DNA of 64,000 bases from Roseomonas sp. (lineage in GTDB: Bacteria; Pseudomonadota; Alphaproteobacteria; Acetobacterales; Acetobacteraceae). How positions within the stretch are numbered: position 1 is the first letter of the stretch; the number at the start of each line of letters is the position of its first letter. Location: the NCBI GenBank assembly GCA_020249145.1, contig JADCGF010000011.1, positions 1-64,000 on the forward strand. The letters run 5' to 3'. A model generated the notes under the pieces. The model worked only from the letters and a program-made list of their open reading frames with translations. It searched no databases and was not told the origin of the DNA. Positions 1-8,920 of this stretch are shown here, in pieces. The translations under genes were made by a program, and so were the position numbers.

Positions 1-135
1 CCCGGACTCCGTCCCAAGCGTATCGGCAGGGCCAAAAAATCACTGAAAATGGTTGTATTCAGGCGAAAGCAGCGTTGAAAACATGCGCGCGCGGCAAAAT
101 CGCGATACTCAATGGTAGCTTTTCAGCAGCCTGCT

Positions 136-175
136 AGAGCGTTTCCGGTGAACCAAAGTGAACGGGAAACGCTCT
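136..175. repeat. Intergenic palindrome, family A (REP-like)
   Basis: Perfect 11-base inverted arms, AGAGCGTTTCC at 136-146 and GGAAACGCTCT at 165-175, enclose an 18-base centre. The reverse complement resembles the element at 7576-7611 in arms and centre. It lies downstream of the RND pump gene, so it could also act as a 3' stem-loop, but no T-run follows. The rest of 1-222 shows no gene. Confidence 0.6.
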
Positions 176-222
176 CGCAGAAAATCCGGGTGTGAAATCA
201 CCCCGGCGCAAGCGGCGGCGTG

Positions 223-3200
223 TTATTCCGCCGCCTGATGCCCATGGCCCGTGACGGGCTTTGATTGCAGATCGGCCAGCTTGGCCGCGATGGCACCGAT
301 TGGCTTGGTATAGGGTGCCAGCAGCAAATAAAGCGCCGGCACCGCGTAAAGCGTGACAATGGTGGAAAGCGTGATGCCGCCCACAATCACCACACCCAAG
401 GCCTGCCGGCTTTCCGCCCCGGCGCCGGTTGCCATGGCCAGAGGCACGGCACCCAGCACGGTCGCGATAGAGGTCATCAGGATCGGGCGCAGCCGCACGA
501 CGGATGCTTCCAGAACCGCGTCCCGGATGCTCATGCCGCGATCACGAAGCTGGTTGGCGAATTCCACCACCAGAATGCCGTTCTTCGCCATCAACCCAAT
601 CAGCAAGACCATCCCGATCTGGCTGAACACATTCAGCGTTTGCCCAGATACCCACAACGCCAGCAAGCCACCCGTTACCGCCAGCGGCGTGGAAAGCAGA
701 ATGACAAAGGGGTGGATGAAGCTCTCAAACTGCGCCGCCAGCACCAGGAACACCACCAGCAACGCCAGCGCGAAGGTCACGTAAAGCGCGCCGGAGCTTT
801 CGCGGAATTCCAGGCTCTGACCCAGATAAGAAACACGCGCCTCCTGCGGCAGCACTTCCTTCGCGGTGCGATCGAGGAAGTCCAAAGCCTCACCCAAAGA
901 ATAGCCGGGCGCGAGCGATGCCGTGATGGTGATGGCGCGCACGCGATCCTGCCGCGACAAGGTTTGCGCGCGGGCGCGTTCGGACAGCGTCACCACATTG
1001 GAAAGCGGCACCAGCCCGCCGGTGCCGGTGCGCACAAACACATTCTGCAAATCATAGGGCGAAAGCCGCGCGGATTCGGGCGCTTGCAACATCACCTTAT
1101 ATTCTTGCCCACCCACAACATAGGTGGTGACTTCGCGCGATCCCATCATGGTTTCAATGGTGCGCCCCACAGCGGCGATGGAAATGCCCAAATCAGCCGC
1201 CTTGCGCCGATCAATATCCACGCGCACTTCCGGCTTGGTTTCCTTGAAGTTGTGATCAAGGTTGAGCAAGCGCGGATTGGTCCGCGCCCTTTCCAGAAAG
1301 GCGTCACGCCAGGCGATCAGCGTATCATAATCCGGCCCGCCAATCACGAATTGCACCGGCGGCTGAAAGCCGCGCTGCCCGAGCGATGGCGGATTGAGCG
1401 CGAAGCCCCGAATGCCAGGAATGCTTGCAACCAGCGGGAAGATTTCAGCGGCAATGGCTTGTTGCCTACGATCACGCTCGGCCCAGGGCGCCAAGCGCAC
1501 AAAAACATTCGCCACATTGCCAATAGCCGGCCTTTGGAAACCGCCAACGGTCGCGAAAACCGCATAGGCTTCGCCGCTATCAATATAGCGTTGCAGCAGC
1601 CTTTCCAATTGAATGACGTGATCAACAGTATAGGGGAAGGAAGCCCCTTCCGGCCCGGTCGTCGGGATAATCACCACGCCACGATCTTCGGTGGGCGCAA
1701 ATTCCTTGGGCAGCGCATTGAACAGCACAACGGCGAAAAGGGACATCGCCGCCGATGCGCCCATCACAAGAAGCGGTGCGCGCAGTGCCTTATCCAAAGT
1801 CCAGCGCAGGGCGTCATTCATCGCAACGAAAAACGGCTCGGTCATCCGCACCAAAAGGCTTTCGCCTTCATGCGGGCGAAGCAGCTTGGAACACATCATG
1901 GGCGTGAGGGTCAGCGCGATCAGACCCGAGAACAAGACCGATGCAGCAAGTGCGATACCGAATTCAGTGAACAGCCGCCCCGTATTGCCGCCCATGAAGG
2001 ATAGCGGCAGGAAAACGGAAACCAGCACCAGGGTTGTCGCAATCACGGCAAAGGCGATTTCGCGTGAGCCAAGCAGGGATGCGAGCAAGGGATCCTCGCC
2101 AAGCTCTATCCGGCGATGGATGTTTTCCAACACCACAATGGCATCATCCACGACAAGGCCGATGGCCAGTACCAGACCCAAAAGTGTCAGCACATTCACC
2201 GAAAAACCGAAAACCGCCATTGGGATGAAGGACGCCACAATGGAAACCGGGATCGCGACAGCGGGAATGATAGTGGCGCGCACCGATCGCAGGAACAGGA
2301 AGATCACACCCACCACCAGGGCCAGCGCAATCATCAGCGCGTGTTCGACCTCATAGATGGATTGCGCGATGAACAGGCTTTCATCATAGCCTATGGTGGC
2401 ATCCACGCCGGGCGGCAGCGTCGGCCTGATGCGTTCCAGTTCCTCCTTCACGCCATCAGCTACCGCAAGCGTATTGGCGGTGGATTGGCGCAGAATGCCA
2501 AGGCCGATGGAAGGCCGGCCATTGATGCGATAGCCGCCGCGGGTATCTTCGGCGCCAACCTCAACCCGCGCCACTTCGCCAAGCAATACCTGCGCGCCAC
2601 CCGTGCCGCGCGCCACCACGACCTGGCGAAATTGTTCTGGCGAACTCATCCGCGTGTCGGTGCGCACCGTCAATTCCCGGGCCGAACTTTCCAGCCGGCC
2701 ACCGGGCAATTCCACATTTTCCCGCCGGATCGCGTCTTCCACATCCTGCACGGTCAGGCCACGCGCGGCCAAGGCCTGCCGGTCCAGCCAGATGCGCATG
2801 GAAAAGCGTCGCTCCCCCAGCACCAGCACCTGCGCGACACCTTCCACAATCGCGAGGCGATCCACAATGCGCCGGCGCGCGATATCGGTCAGGTCAAGCG
2901 GCGACAGGGTTTCGGAATTCAATGCAATCCACAAAATGGGCCGGCTATCGCCATCCACCTTTTGCACAATGGGCGTATCGGCCTGTTCCGGCAGGCGCGC
3001 CAAAGCACGCGCCACACGGTCGCGCACGTCATTAGCCGCGCTATCCACATCCCGCGTCAGGCGAAATTCCAGCGTGATCTGGCTGCGTTCATCGCGCGAT
3101 TGGGATTGGATGTTTTTGATCCCCTCAATCCCCGCAACGGCGCCTTCCAGGATTTCCGTAATCTGATTATCCACCACCGGCGCCGAAGCACCACGATAGG

Positions 3201-3348
3201 TGGTGACAATCTGGATGATTGGTGGATCGATCTTCGGGTATTCCCGGATCGGCATTTTATAGAGGGCAGCAATGCCAAGCACGATCAACATCATGCTGAT
3301 CACGGTTGCGAAAACCGGCCGCTTGATCGAGATATCGGAAAGGACCAT
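223..3348 (-). CDS. RND-family multidrug efflux pump, inner-membrane permease (AcrB/MexB-like)
   Basis: 1041 residues, the usual size of hydrophobe/amphiphile RND pumps. These export drugs and amphiphiles from the inner membrane or periplasm using the proton gradient. The N-terminus carries the typical IKRPVFA start followed by TM1, then large periplasmic porter loops and a second half with the same plan. The proton-relay aspartate pair is present at D401-D402 in the TM4 segment (GLVVDDAIVV). It lies 14 bases after the membrane-fusion gene, so the two are probably co-transcribed. No TolC-type outer-membrane gene is in the window, so the outer channel must come from elsewhere. Substrate cannot be read from sequence. 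Confidence 0.95.
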   Translation of the reverse strand: MVLSDISIKRPVFATVISMMLIVLGIAALYKMPIREYPKIDPPIIQIVTTYRGASAPVVDNQITEILEGAVAGIEGIKNIQSQSRDERSQITLEFRLTRDVDSAANDVRDRVARALARLPEQADTPIVQKVDGDSRPILWIALNSETLSPLDLTDIARRRIVDRLAIVEGVAQVLVLGERRFSMRIWLDRQALAARGLTVQDVEDAIRRENVELPGGRLESSARELTVRTDTRMSSPEQFRQVVVARGTGGAQVLLGEVARVEVGAEDTRGGYRINGRPSIGLGILRQSTANTLAVADGVKEELERIRPTLPPGVDATIGYDESLFIAQSIYEVEHALMIALALVVGVIFLFLRSVRATIIPAVAIPVSIVASFIPMAVFGFSVNVLTLLGLVLAIGLVVDDAIVVLENIHRRIELGEDPLLASLLGSREIAFAVIATTLVLVSVFLPLSFMGGNTGRLFTEFGIALAASVLFSGLIALTLTPMMCSKLLRPHEGESLLVRMTEPFFVAMNDALRWTLDKALRAPLLVMGASAAMSLFAVVLFNALPKEFAPTEDRGVVIIPTTGPEGASFPYTVDHVIQLERLLQRYIDSGEAYAVFATVGGFQRPAIGNVANVFVRLAPWAERDRRQQAIAAEIFPLVASIPGIRGFALNPPSLGQRGFQPPVQFVIGGPDYDTLIAWRDAFLERARTNPRLLNLDHNFKETKPEVRVDIDRRKAADLGISIAAVGRTIETMMGSREVTTYVVGGQEYKVMLQAPESARLSPYDLQNVFVRTGTGGLVPLSNVVTLSERARAQTLSRQDRVRAITITASLAPGYSLGEALDFLDRTAKEVLPQEARVSYLGQSLEFRESSGALYVTFALALLVVFLVLAAQFESFIHPFVILLSTPLAVTGGLLALWVSGQTLNVFSQIGMVLLIGLMAKNGILVVEFANQLRDRGMSIRDAVLEASVVRLRPILMTSIATVLGAVPLAMATGAGAESRQALGVVIVGGITLSTIVTLYAVPALYLLLAPYTKPIGAIAAKLADLQSKPVTGHGHQAAE

Positions 3349-3362
3349 GGGTTCAGCCCTGC

Positions 3363-4478
3363 TCAGCTTGTCGGACGCGTGACGGATTCAATAATGCGCA
3401 CCGGCGCATCCGGGCGCAAGCGTTGGATGCCGCGTACCACAACAGACTCACCTGCCGCGACCCCTTCGCGGATTTCCACTTCACCGGGCAGCCGGAGCCC
3501 CAGCTTCACTTCCTGGCGTCTCGCGCGCCCATCGCGAATGACATAGACGAAAGCGCGATCCCCCACCGGGTCAATCGCCTCTTCCGGGATCAGCAAGGCG
3601 GTCGGGCGTTCTTCCAGGACCATTTCCACATTCAGGAACAGGCCGGGGCGCAAGGCCTCATCCGCATTGTCAAATTCGCTGATCACGCGCACGCTGCGGG
3701 TTGCCGGGTCAATGCGCGTATCAATGATGGCGACCTGGCCATTGAAGCGCCGATCACCATAGGCGGTGCTGCGCGCGGTTACCTGTCGGCCAATCTGCAC
3801 GCGGGCCAGAAAGACTTCAGGGACGGAAAATTCCACCCGCACGCGGGAAAAATCATCCAAGGTCGTAATCGCCGTGCCGGGCTGGATCAGCGCGCCCAGG
3901 CTTACTTGCCGCAAGCCAACACGCCCGCTGAAGGGGGCGGTCACGCGCAATTCCTCAAGCCTGGCTTCGGCCTGCCGAACACGCCCTTCGGCCTGACGGG
4001 AAAGGGCTTCCAGCGTATCAAGTCGTTGCGCCGCGATGGTCTGACCGGGCTGCAGGCCACGTGCACGCTGCAATTGATTGCGTGCATCATCCAAAAGCGC
4101 GCGAGCCTGATCAAGCTCTGCTGAAACCGCGCCGGAATCAAGTTCAACCAGGGTTTCACCCGCTTGCACCTTCTGCCCTTCGGTAAAGCGGATATGCGTG
4201 ACAATGCCAACGATCTTGCCGGTGATGGTGACGGCTTCGCGCGCGCGCACCGTGCCGACACTTTCAACCTTATCCACCACCAGGCCGCTGCGCACCGGCT
4301 GCACCACAACGCCAATAGGGCCGGATGGCCCACCCCGCGCAGGCCCCTGAGTCGCTGTTGGCTGCAGCCCTACCAAAGCCAGTGGCGCAGGCAGGCCATA
4401 TTCCTCGCCCTTGAAGTGCCAAGCCGCGCCGGCGCCTGCGATCAGGGCCAAAAGGCCTAGCTGCGTAATGGTGCGCAT
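3363..4478 (-). CDS. RND efflux periplasmic adaptor (membrane fusion protein)
   Basis: 371 residues. An N-terminal hydrophobic segment (about residues 1-20) anchors or exports the protein. It is followed by a lipoyl-like half, a coiled-coil hairpin rich in Q, A, R and L (about 115-175), the second lipoyl half (VTAPFSGRVG), a beta-barrel and a C-terminal membrane-proximal domain. The family links an RND pump to an outer-membrane channel. It is the first gene of the pair with the RND permease, 14 bases upstream of it on the same strand. The ribosome binding site is weak. The 150 bases upstream, shared with the end of the next cluster, show no further gene. Confidence 0.93.
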   Translation of the reverse strand: MRTITQLGLLALIAGAGAAWHFKGEEYGLPAPLALVGLQPTATQGPARGGPSGPIGVVVQPVRSGLVVDKVESVGTVRAREAVTITGKIVGIVTHIRFTEGQKVQAGETLVELDSGAVSAELDQARALLDDARNQLQRARGLQPGQTIAAQRLDTLEALSRQAEGRVRQAEARLEELRVTAPFSGRVGLRQVSLGALIQPGTAITTLDDFSRVRVEFSVPEVFLARVQIGRQVTARSTAYGDRRFNGQVAIIDTRIDPATRSVRVISEFDNADEALRPGLFLNVEMVLEERPTALLIPEEAIDPVGDRAFVYVIRDGRARRQEVKLGLRLPGEVEIREGVAAGESVVVRGIQRLRPDAPVRIIESVTRPTS

Positions 4479-4631
4479 ATCATTTCAACCCAAACCGCCC
4501 CCGCAGGACCGGCACCATGGCAGAGCGCGACCGCAATAGCGGCCCAGCACTGCAGGAAAGAGCCGGACGAGATCGCCAAGCTCGGAGAAGCTTCTGCCGC
4601 GCCCCAAAGGTCACGGCAAGTTTAACTTTCT

Positions 4632-5642
4632 TTAGATATGGGGTTGACCATCGCCGGGCGCTACCCTGATGCAGCGCGCCTGTCGGCCAGGGACAATCTG
4701 GCGGAGCGGCGGCACCCCGTTCTGGCAACCCTCAATCACCTCGGCACAGCGGGGCGCGAAGGCGCAACCCGTGGGCACCTTATCCAGCATGGGCGGTGCG
4801 CCGGGGATGGTTGTCAGGCGCTTGCCGCGCATGCCGGCATGGACCGTCGCGCCCAAAAGCCCCTTGGCATAGGGGTGCAGCGGGCCGGCCATGAGCGCGC
4901 CAACGGGGCCTTCTTCCACCACCTTGCCGGCATACATCACCGCCACCCGGTCAGCGATTTCCCCTGCAACGCCAAGGTCATGGGTCACAAACACCACCCC
5001 CATGCCAAGCTGTTCCTGCAAGGACCGCAGCAGCAGCAGCACCTGAATTTGCACCGTGGCATCCAACGCGGTGGTCGGCTCATCGGCCAGCAACAGCTTG
5101 GGCCGGCAGGCCAGCGCCACGGCAATCATCGCGCGCTGCCTGAGGCCGCCCGATAATTCATGCGGGTAAGCCGAAAGTCGCCGCTTGGCCGAGGGGATTT
5201 GCACCAATTCCAGCAATTCGAGCGCCCTGGCATCGGCGGCGCTGCGGCTTGCCCCTTCATGGCGCTGCACGGTTTCGGCGATTTGCCGACCGATGGTGAA
5301 AACCGGGTCCAGCGCCGTCATGGGTTCCTGGAAGATCATGGCAACATCGCCGCCGCGGAAATCAGCGAGCTGACTTTCGCTCATGGCCTGCACATCGCGC
5401 CCGGCCACCTTGATTTCGCCGGTCACCTTCGCGGTTTTGGGCAGAAGCTTCATCAAGGCGCGGAGTGTCACCGATTTGCCGGAACCTGATTCGCCCAGGA
5501 TGCAGAGCACCTCCCCCGCAGCGAGGTCCAGATCCACGCCATTCACGGCATGCACGGTGCGGTCGCGGCTTTCGAACTTCACATGAAGGTCGCGCAGCCG
5601 GATCAGCGGCGCCTCAGGCGTTGGTTTCAAGGCCGCGCTCAT
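4632..5642 (-). CDS. Oligopeptide/dipeptide ABC transporter ATP-binding protein (DppD-type)
   Basis: 336 residues. Walker A is GESGSGKS at 50-57, the signature LSGGLRQR is at 163-170 and Walker B (LLLADE) is at 183-188. The C-terminal oligopeptide/dipeptide extension holds the cysteine-rich segment GCAFAPRC...C...C that in this subfamily can bind an Fe-S cluster. It powers import of peptides or similar solutes with a partner ATPase. The start overlaps the stop of the upstream DppF-type gene (ATGA). No permease or binding protein adjoins this pair. Confidence 0.93.
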   Translation of the reverse strand: MSAALKPTPEAPLIRLRDLHVKFESRDRTVHAVNGVDLDLAAGEVLCILGESGSGKSVTLRALMKLLPKTAKVTGEIKVAGRDVQAMSESQLADFRGGDVAMIFQEPMTALDPVFTIGRQIAETVQRHEGASRSAADARALELLELVQIPSAKRRLSAYPHELSGGLRQRAMIAVALACRPKLLLADEPTTALDATVQIQVLLLLRSLQEQLGMGVVFVTHDLGVAGEIADRVAVMYAGKVVEEGPVGALMAGPLHPYAKGLLGATVHAGMRGKRLTTIPGAPPMLDKVPTGCAFAPRCAEVIEGCQNGVPPLRQIVPGRQARCIRVAPGDGQPHI

Positions 5643-6685
5643 GCCGCGATCCCTCCGGCCTGGCTATGCCCGCTGCCGGGCAGCGCCATATGGCACGCCG
5701 CCGTGTGGCCGGGGCTGAGCGTTGCCGCAACCGGCGGGATTTCGGCGCAAACCGCCTCGGCAAAGGGGCAGCGGGTGCGGAAACGGCAGCCGGAAGGTGG
5801 GTTCACCGGATTGGGCGGATCGCCCGTCAGCGGCGGTTCGGTCCGGCGCTGGGACGGGTCCATGGAAGGGCGCGATGCCAATAGCGCGCGGGTATAGGGA
5901 TGCGCCGGGCGGCTATAAATCTCATCCACCGGGCCTTCTTCCGCCACCTGGCCCAGATACATCACCAGCACGCGATCACTGATATACTGCACCACATTCA
6001 GGTCATGGCTGATGAAAACGTAAGTGAGGCCAAAGCTTTCCTTGAGGTCCACGAGCAGGTTCAACACCTGCGCTTCCACGCTTTTATCGAGCGCCGAGAC
6101 CGGTTCATCCAGAATGACCAAACGCGGGCGGAGCGCCAAGGCGCGGGCGATATTCACCCGCTGGCGCTGACCGCCCGATAATTCATGCGGGTAGCGGCGG
6201 GCGAATTGCGCCGGCGCCAGACCCACGGCGGCGAGCAATTCCCGCGCCCTTTCGCGGGCTTCCGCCACCGGCACGCCATGGACTTCGGGGGCGAAGGCGA
6301 TGGTATCTTCAATAGGTAGGCGAGGGTTCAATGAGGCATAGGAATCCTGAAACACCATCTGCACCTGGCGGCGATAATCCTTCAGCGATATCCCGCCGCC
6401 CAGATCATCGCGCCCAACGGGTTCACCATCAAAGATCATCTCGCCCGCGCCGGGGTCCAGCAGGCGCATCAGCAGTCGGGCGGTGGTGGATTTGCCGCAA
6501 CCGCTTTCGCCCACAATGCCCAAGGTTTCACCCTTGCGCACGCTGAGAGAGACACCGTCCACCGCGCGAACCTCCCCCATCTGGCGGCCGAACAGGCCAC
6601 CCCGGATGGGAAAATGCTTCACGAGGCCTCGGGTTTCGAGCAGAGGCTGAGCGGCGCCGCCGCGATCTGGGGCAGGAGGGGGCAT
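5639..6685 (-). CDS. Oligopeptide/dipeptide ABC transporter ATP-binding protein (DppF-type)
   Basis: About 348 residues, partner of the DppD-type gene that follows with an ATGA overlap. Walker A is GESGCGKST at about 59-67. The LSGGQRQR signature and an LVILDEP Walker B follow, then the C-terminal peptide-transporter extension with CRFRTRC. The start is taken at 6685 because a GAGG ribosome site lies 9 bases before it; the ATG at 6691 sits only 3 bases from the same site. The 298 bases upstream, up to the divergent hydrolase gene, hold no recognisable gene and probably carry divergent promoters. The ATPases lack their own permeases here. Confidence 0.92.
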   Translation of the reverse strand: MPPPAPDRGGAAQPLLETRGLVKHFPIRGGLFGRQMGEVRAVDGVSLSVRKGETLGIVGESGCGKSTTARLLMRLLDPGAGEMIFDGEPVGRDDLGGGISLKDYRRQVQMVFQDSYASLNPRLPIEDTIAFAPEVHGVPVAEARERARELLAAVGLAPAQFARRYPHELSGGQRQRVNIARALALRPRLVILDEPVSALDKSVEAQVLNLLVDLKESFGLTYVFISHDLNVVQYISDRVLVMYLGQVAEEGPVDEIYSRPAHPYTRALLASRPSMDPSQRRTEPPLTGDPPNPVNPPSGCRFRTRCPFAEAVCAEIPPVAATLSPGHTAACHMALPGSGHSQAGGIAA

Positions 6686-6983
6686 TACCATGATCCTCGA
6701 TAAGCAAACCCTATGCCGCCTGGAGAGGGCACCCGACCGGCGTTTGGGCGATTTTTCGCCTAAAACTTAGTCATAATGCCATTCGCTTTGCAAATTAACC
6801 TGTCTGCCGCAGAGTCACCTTTCGACCCGACCGCTTGGATTGGTTCACCCAGAACCGGGCAGTTGCGCGACAGGTGCCGCCATCCGAGGCGAAAGGCGCT
6901 TGAAGCTGGGGTAGCAACAGGTAATCATTTGCTGAGATGGCGGGCCAATCGGGGACTGTCTGTCGAGAAAGTTATCGCCGAGC

Positions 6984-7577
6984 ATGAACGCCCGCCCCGC
7001 CGCTGTGCCCCTCATTATCCTGGATGTCCAGGACGCCATCGACCGGCCGGTCTGGAATGGCAAGAATAACCCTGAATACTTGGCGGTGATCATGCGTCTT
7101 CTGGCGCATTGGCGAAAGAACGGATGGCCCGTGCTGCACATCAAGCATGACGAGCCAACACCGACCTCAAGCTATCACACCCACGGCCCCTGGAACGGCA
7201 TAAAAGCAGAAGTTGCGCCTCTTGCGGGGGAGCCGGTTGTCGTCAAGCAACAAAACTGTGCCTTCATCGGAACCGAGCTTGATCAGATTCTCCGCGATAT
7301 GCAGGCCAATCAGTTTGTTCTGACGGGCGTTGTTATCCATAACAGCATGGACGCCACGATCCGGGCCGGTAAGGCGCTCGGCTACCGCATCATCCTACCA
7401 TCGGACGCCACGACCGCCGTGCCGGTGGCAGGCCCTGATGGCAAATCCTGGTCCGCCGAAACCGTGCACGACCTGACCTTGGCCATTCTCGACAAGGAAT
7501 ATGCGGAGGTGGTGACAGCGGAGGAGGTGATCGCGCGGTTTGACGGAAGCCCCCCTTCGACGGACGATAAAGTTTAG
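6984..7577 (+). CDS. Isochorismatase-like hydrolase with Ser in place of the catalytic Cys
   Basis: 197 residues with the isochorismatase/cysteine-hydrolase fold: an early strand with D14 (ILDVQD), a lysine near K88 (VVVKQ), and the late loop TGVVIHNSMDAT. In cysteine hydrolases this loop carries the nucleophilic Cys; here the aligned residue is S121. Homologues with N-S at this position are, to my knowledge, a natural subset of the family. Hydrolysis of an amide or ether-type substrate is therefore possible but unproven. It stands alone, divergent from the peptide ATPases, with a weak ribosome site. The end of the gene runs into a family A palindrome at 7576. Confidence 0.8.
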   Translation: MNARPAAVPLIILDVQDAIDRPVWNGKNNPEYLAVIMRLLAHWRKNGWPVLHIKHDEPTPTSSYHTHGPWNGIKAEVAPLAGEPVVVKQQNCAFIGTELDQILRDMQANQFVLTGVVIHNSMDATIRAGKALGYRIILPSDATTAVPVAGPDGKSWSAETVHDLTLAILDKEYAEVVTAEEVIARFDGSPPSTDDKV

Positions 7578-7611
7578 CGTGTTCCCCGTTCACATTGGCT
7601 TACGGGAACCA
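7576..7611. repeat. Intergenic palindrome, family A (REP-like), second copy
   Basis: The segment beginning AGCGTGTTCCCCGTTCAC and ending GGGAACCA resembles the reverse complement of the element at 136-175 in both arms and in the TTCAC...TGG core. It starts at the stop codon of the isochorismatase-like gene. The arms are less perfect than in the first copy. Confidence 0.5.
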
Positions 7612-7663
7612 TACTACACCTTTGTTTGATGGTATTTTGCGAGGCACCAGGCGATTCCCCTTG

Positions 7664-7689
7664 GCTTGCAAATACTCTAGCATGCAAGC
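7664..7689. promoter_or_regulatory. Inverted repeat in the leader of the Lrp-like gene (possible operator)
   Basis: GCTTGCA (7664-7670) and TGCAAGC (7683-7689) form a perfect 7-base inverted repeat with a 12-base spacer. It ends a few bases before the AGGAGGG ribosome site of the stand-alone ligand-binding-domain gene. It could be a protein-binding site or a small leader stem. This is inferred from symmetry and position only. Confidence 0.3.
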
Positions 7690-7710
7690 GATTGCAGGAG
7701 GGCCAGGGCC

Positions 7711-7965
7711 ATGCGCGCCGTATTCATCATGATCAAGTGTGAGATGGGCCAAGCCTATGGCGTGGCGCGCGAGATGGCCGATGGCATTCCAGAGCTCTCT
7801 GAAATGCATTCCATCTCAGGCCAATATGACTTGCTCGGGAAATTCTACCTGGAAGCGGATCGCGATATCGGGCTTTTCGTGGTGGAGACTATCCAAACCG
7901 TGCCCGGCGTGAAGGACACCTATACGCTGCAAACCTTCAATGCCTTTTCGGGGCGCGGGGGATAA
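7711..7965 (+). CDS. Stand-alone Lrp/AsnC ligand-binding (RAM) domain protein
   Basis: 84 residues covering only the regulator-of-amino-acid-metabolism fold (beta-alpha-beta-beta-alpha-beta). Typical segments are the early strand FIMIK, SGQYDLLGKF in the middle and the VPGVKDTYT strand near the end. The N-terminal helix-turn-helix of Lrp/AsnC regulators is absent. Such single-domain proteins form oligomers that bind amino acids or other small ligands; their role is poorly known. The start is supported by a strong AGGAGGG site. The gene is monocistronic and convergent with prpB, 24 bases away. Confidence 0.88.
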   Translation: MRAVFIMIKCEMGQAYGVAREMADGIPELSEMHSISGQYDLLGKFYLEADRDIGLFVVETIQTVPGVKDTYTLQTFNAFSGRGG

Positions 7966-7989
7966 GGCACCACCGCGCCCGACATAGCC

Positions 7990-8910
7990 TCAATTCTGCG
8001 GCATGCCTTCCGGCACAATGGTGCGCACCAGGCTGGCATCGAGCGATTCATAGGCGTGGTAGCCGATTGTCTCATAAAGCTGGGTGCGGGTTTGCATCCG
8101 CCCGGCCATGTTATGCGTACCGCCATCGGATTTGATTGCGCCGTATAAATCTTCCATGGCGCGGGCCGCGATGCGCAAATGGCTCACGGGCCAGATCACC
8201 ATGGCATAACCCATTTGCTGGAATTCAGTTGCTGTGAAAAACGGTGTGCGGCCGAATTCGGTCATATTGGCCAGCAACTTCACCCCCGGCATGCGGGCTG
8301 CGAATTCGCGAAACATCTCAGCGGTCGTCAGCGCTTCGGGGAAAATCGCATCGGCGCCGGCTTCCAAATAACGCTTGGCGCGATCAACGGCGGCATCCAT
8401 GCCTTCGCTCGCCACCGCATCGGTGCGTGCGATGATCACCAGATTGCGCCGTGCCTTCCGGGCAGCGGCGACCTTGGCCGACATTTCATCCACCGGGGCC
8501 AGTTTCTTGTCGTTCAAATGGCCGCATTTCTTGGGCAGCAATTGGTCTTCCAGATGCACCGCGCCGGCACCCGCTTCTTCAAAGCAGCGCACCATGTGCA
8601 TGACATTCAGCGCTTCCCCATAGCCGGTATCGCCATCCACCAGCACCGGCAGGCCGGAAGCACGCACCACCTGGCGCACATGCCAGGACACGTCATCCAC
8701 GGTGATCATGCCAAGATCGGGCAGGCCCATGGTGGCGGACATGGCAGCGCCAGACATGTACAAAGCCTCAAACCCCGCCTTTTTCGCGAGCAAAGCGGCG
8801 ATGCCCAAATGCGCGCCCGGCATTTGCAGGATTTGCGGGCGATCCAGAAGGCGGCGGAAGCGCACACCGGCGGGTTCATCGGGCAGGTCATCGGCGATCA
8901 CATAGGGCAT
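7990..8910 (-). CDS. prpB: Methylisocitrate lyase / isocitrate lyase-PEP mutase family protein
   Basis: 306 residues, the length of PrpB. The family signature KKCGH is at 127-131 with catalytic Cys129. Other strong PrpB-like blocks are MSGAAMSATMGLPDLG (53-67), the metal-binding VDGDTGYG, HLEDQ, IARTDA, ANMTEFGRTP and the C-terminal MQTRTQLYE. PrpB cleaves 2-methylisocitrate to pyruvate and succinate in the methylcitrate cycle of propionate use. No prpC or prpD is adjacent, so a related lyase activity (for example oxaloacetate decarboxylase-type) is not excluded. It is the second gene after an ion transporter, 10 bases downstream, and probably co-transcribed with it. Confidence 0.82.
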   Translation of the reverse strand: MPYVIADDLPDEPAGVRFRRLLDRPQILQMPGAHLGIAALLAKKAGFEALYMSGAAMSATMGLPDLGMITVDDVSWHVRQVVRASGLPVLVDGDTGYGEALNVMHMVRCFEEAGAGAVHLEDQLLPKKCGHLNDKKLAPVDEMSAKVAAARKARRNLVIIARTDAVASEGMDAAVDRAKRYLEAGADAIFPEALTTAEMFREFAARMPGVKLLANMTEFGRTPFFTATEFQQMGYAMVIWPVSHLRIAARAMEDLYGAIKSDGGTHNMAGRMQTRTQLYETIGYHAYESLDASLVRTIVPEGMPQN

Positions 8911-8920
8911 GGCTTTATCC

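Noticed and set aside
265..2004. Long open frame (579 codons) opposite the RND pump gene
   Set aside because: Its translation is rich in His, Arg and Gln with no recognisable domain, and the opposite strand encodes a full RND pump. This is the usual antisense open frame of high-GC coding DNA. The same holds for the frames at 2116-3546 (+), 14589-15767 (-), 25694-26515 (-) and 51742-52950 (-).
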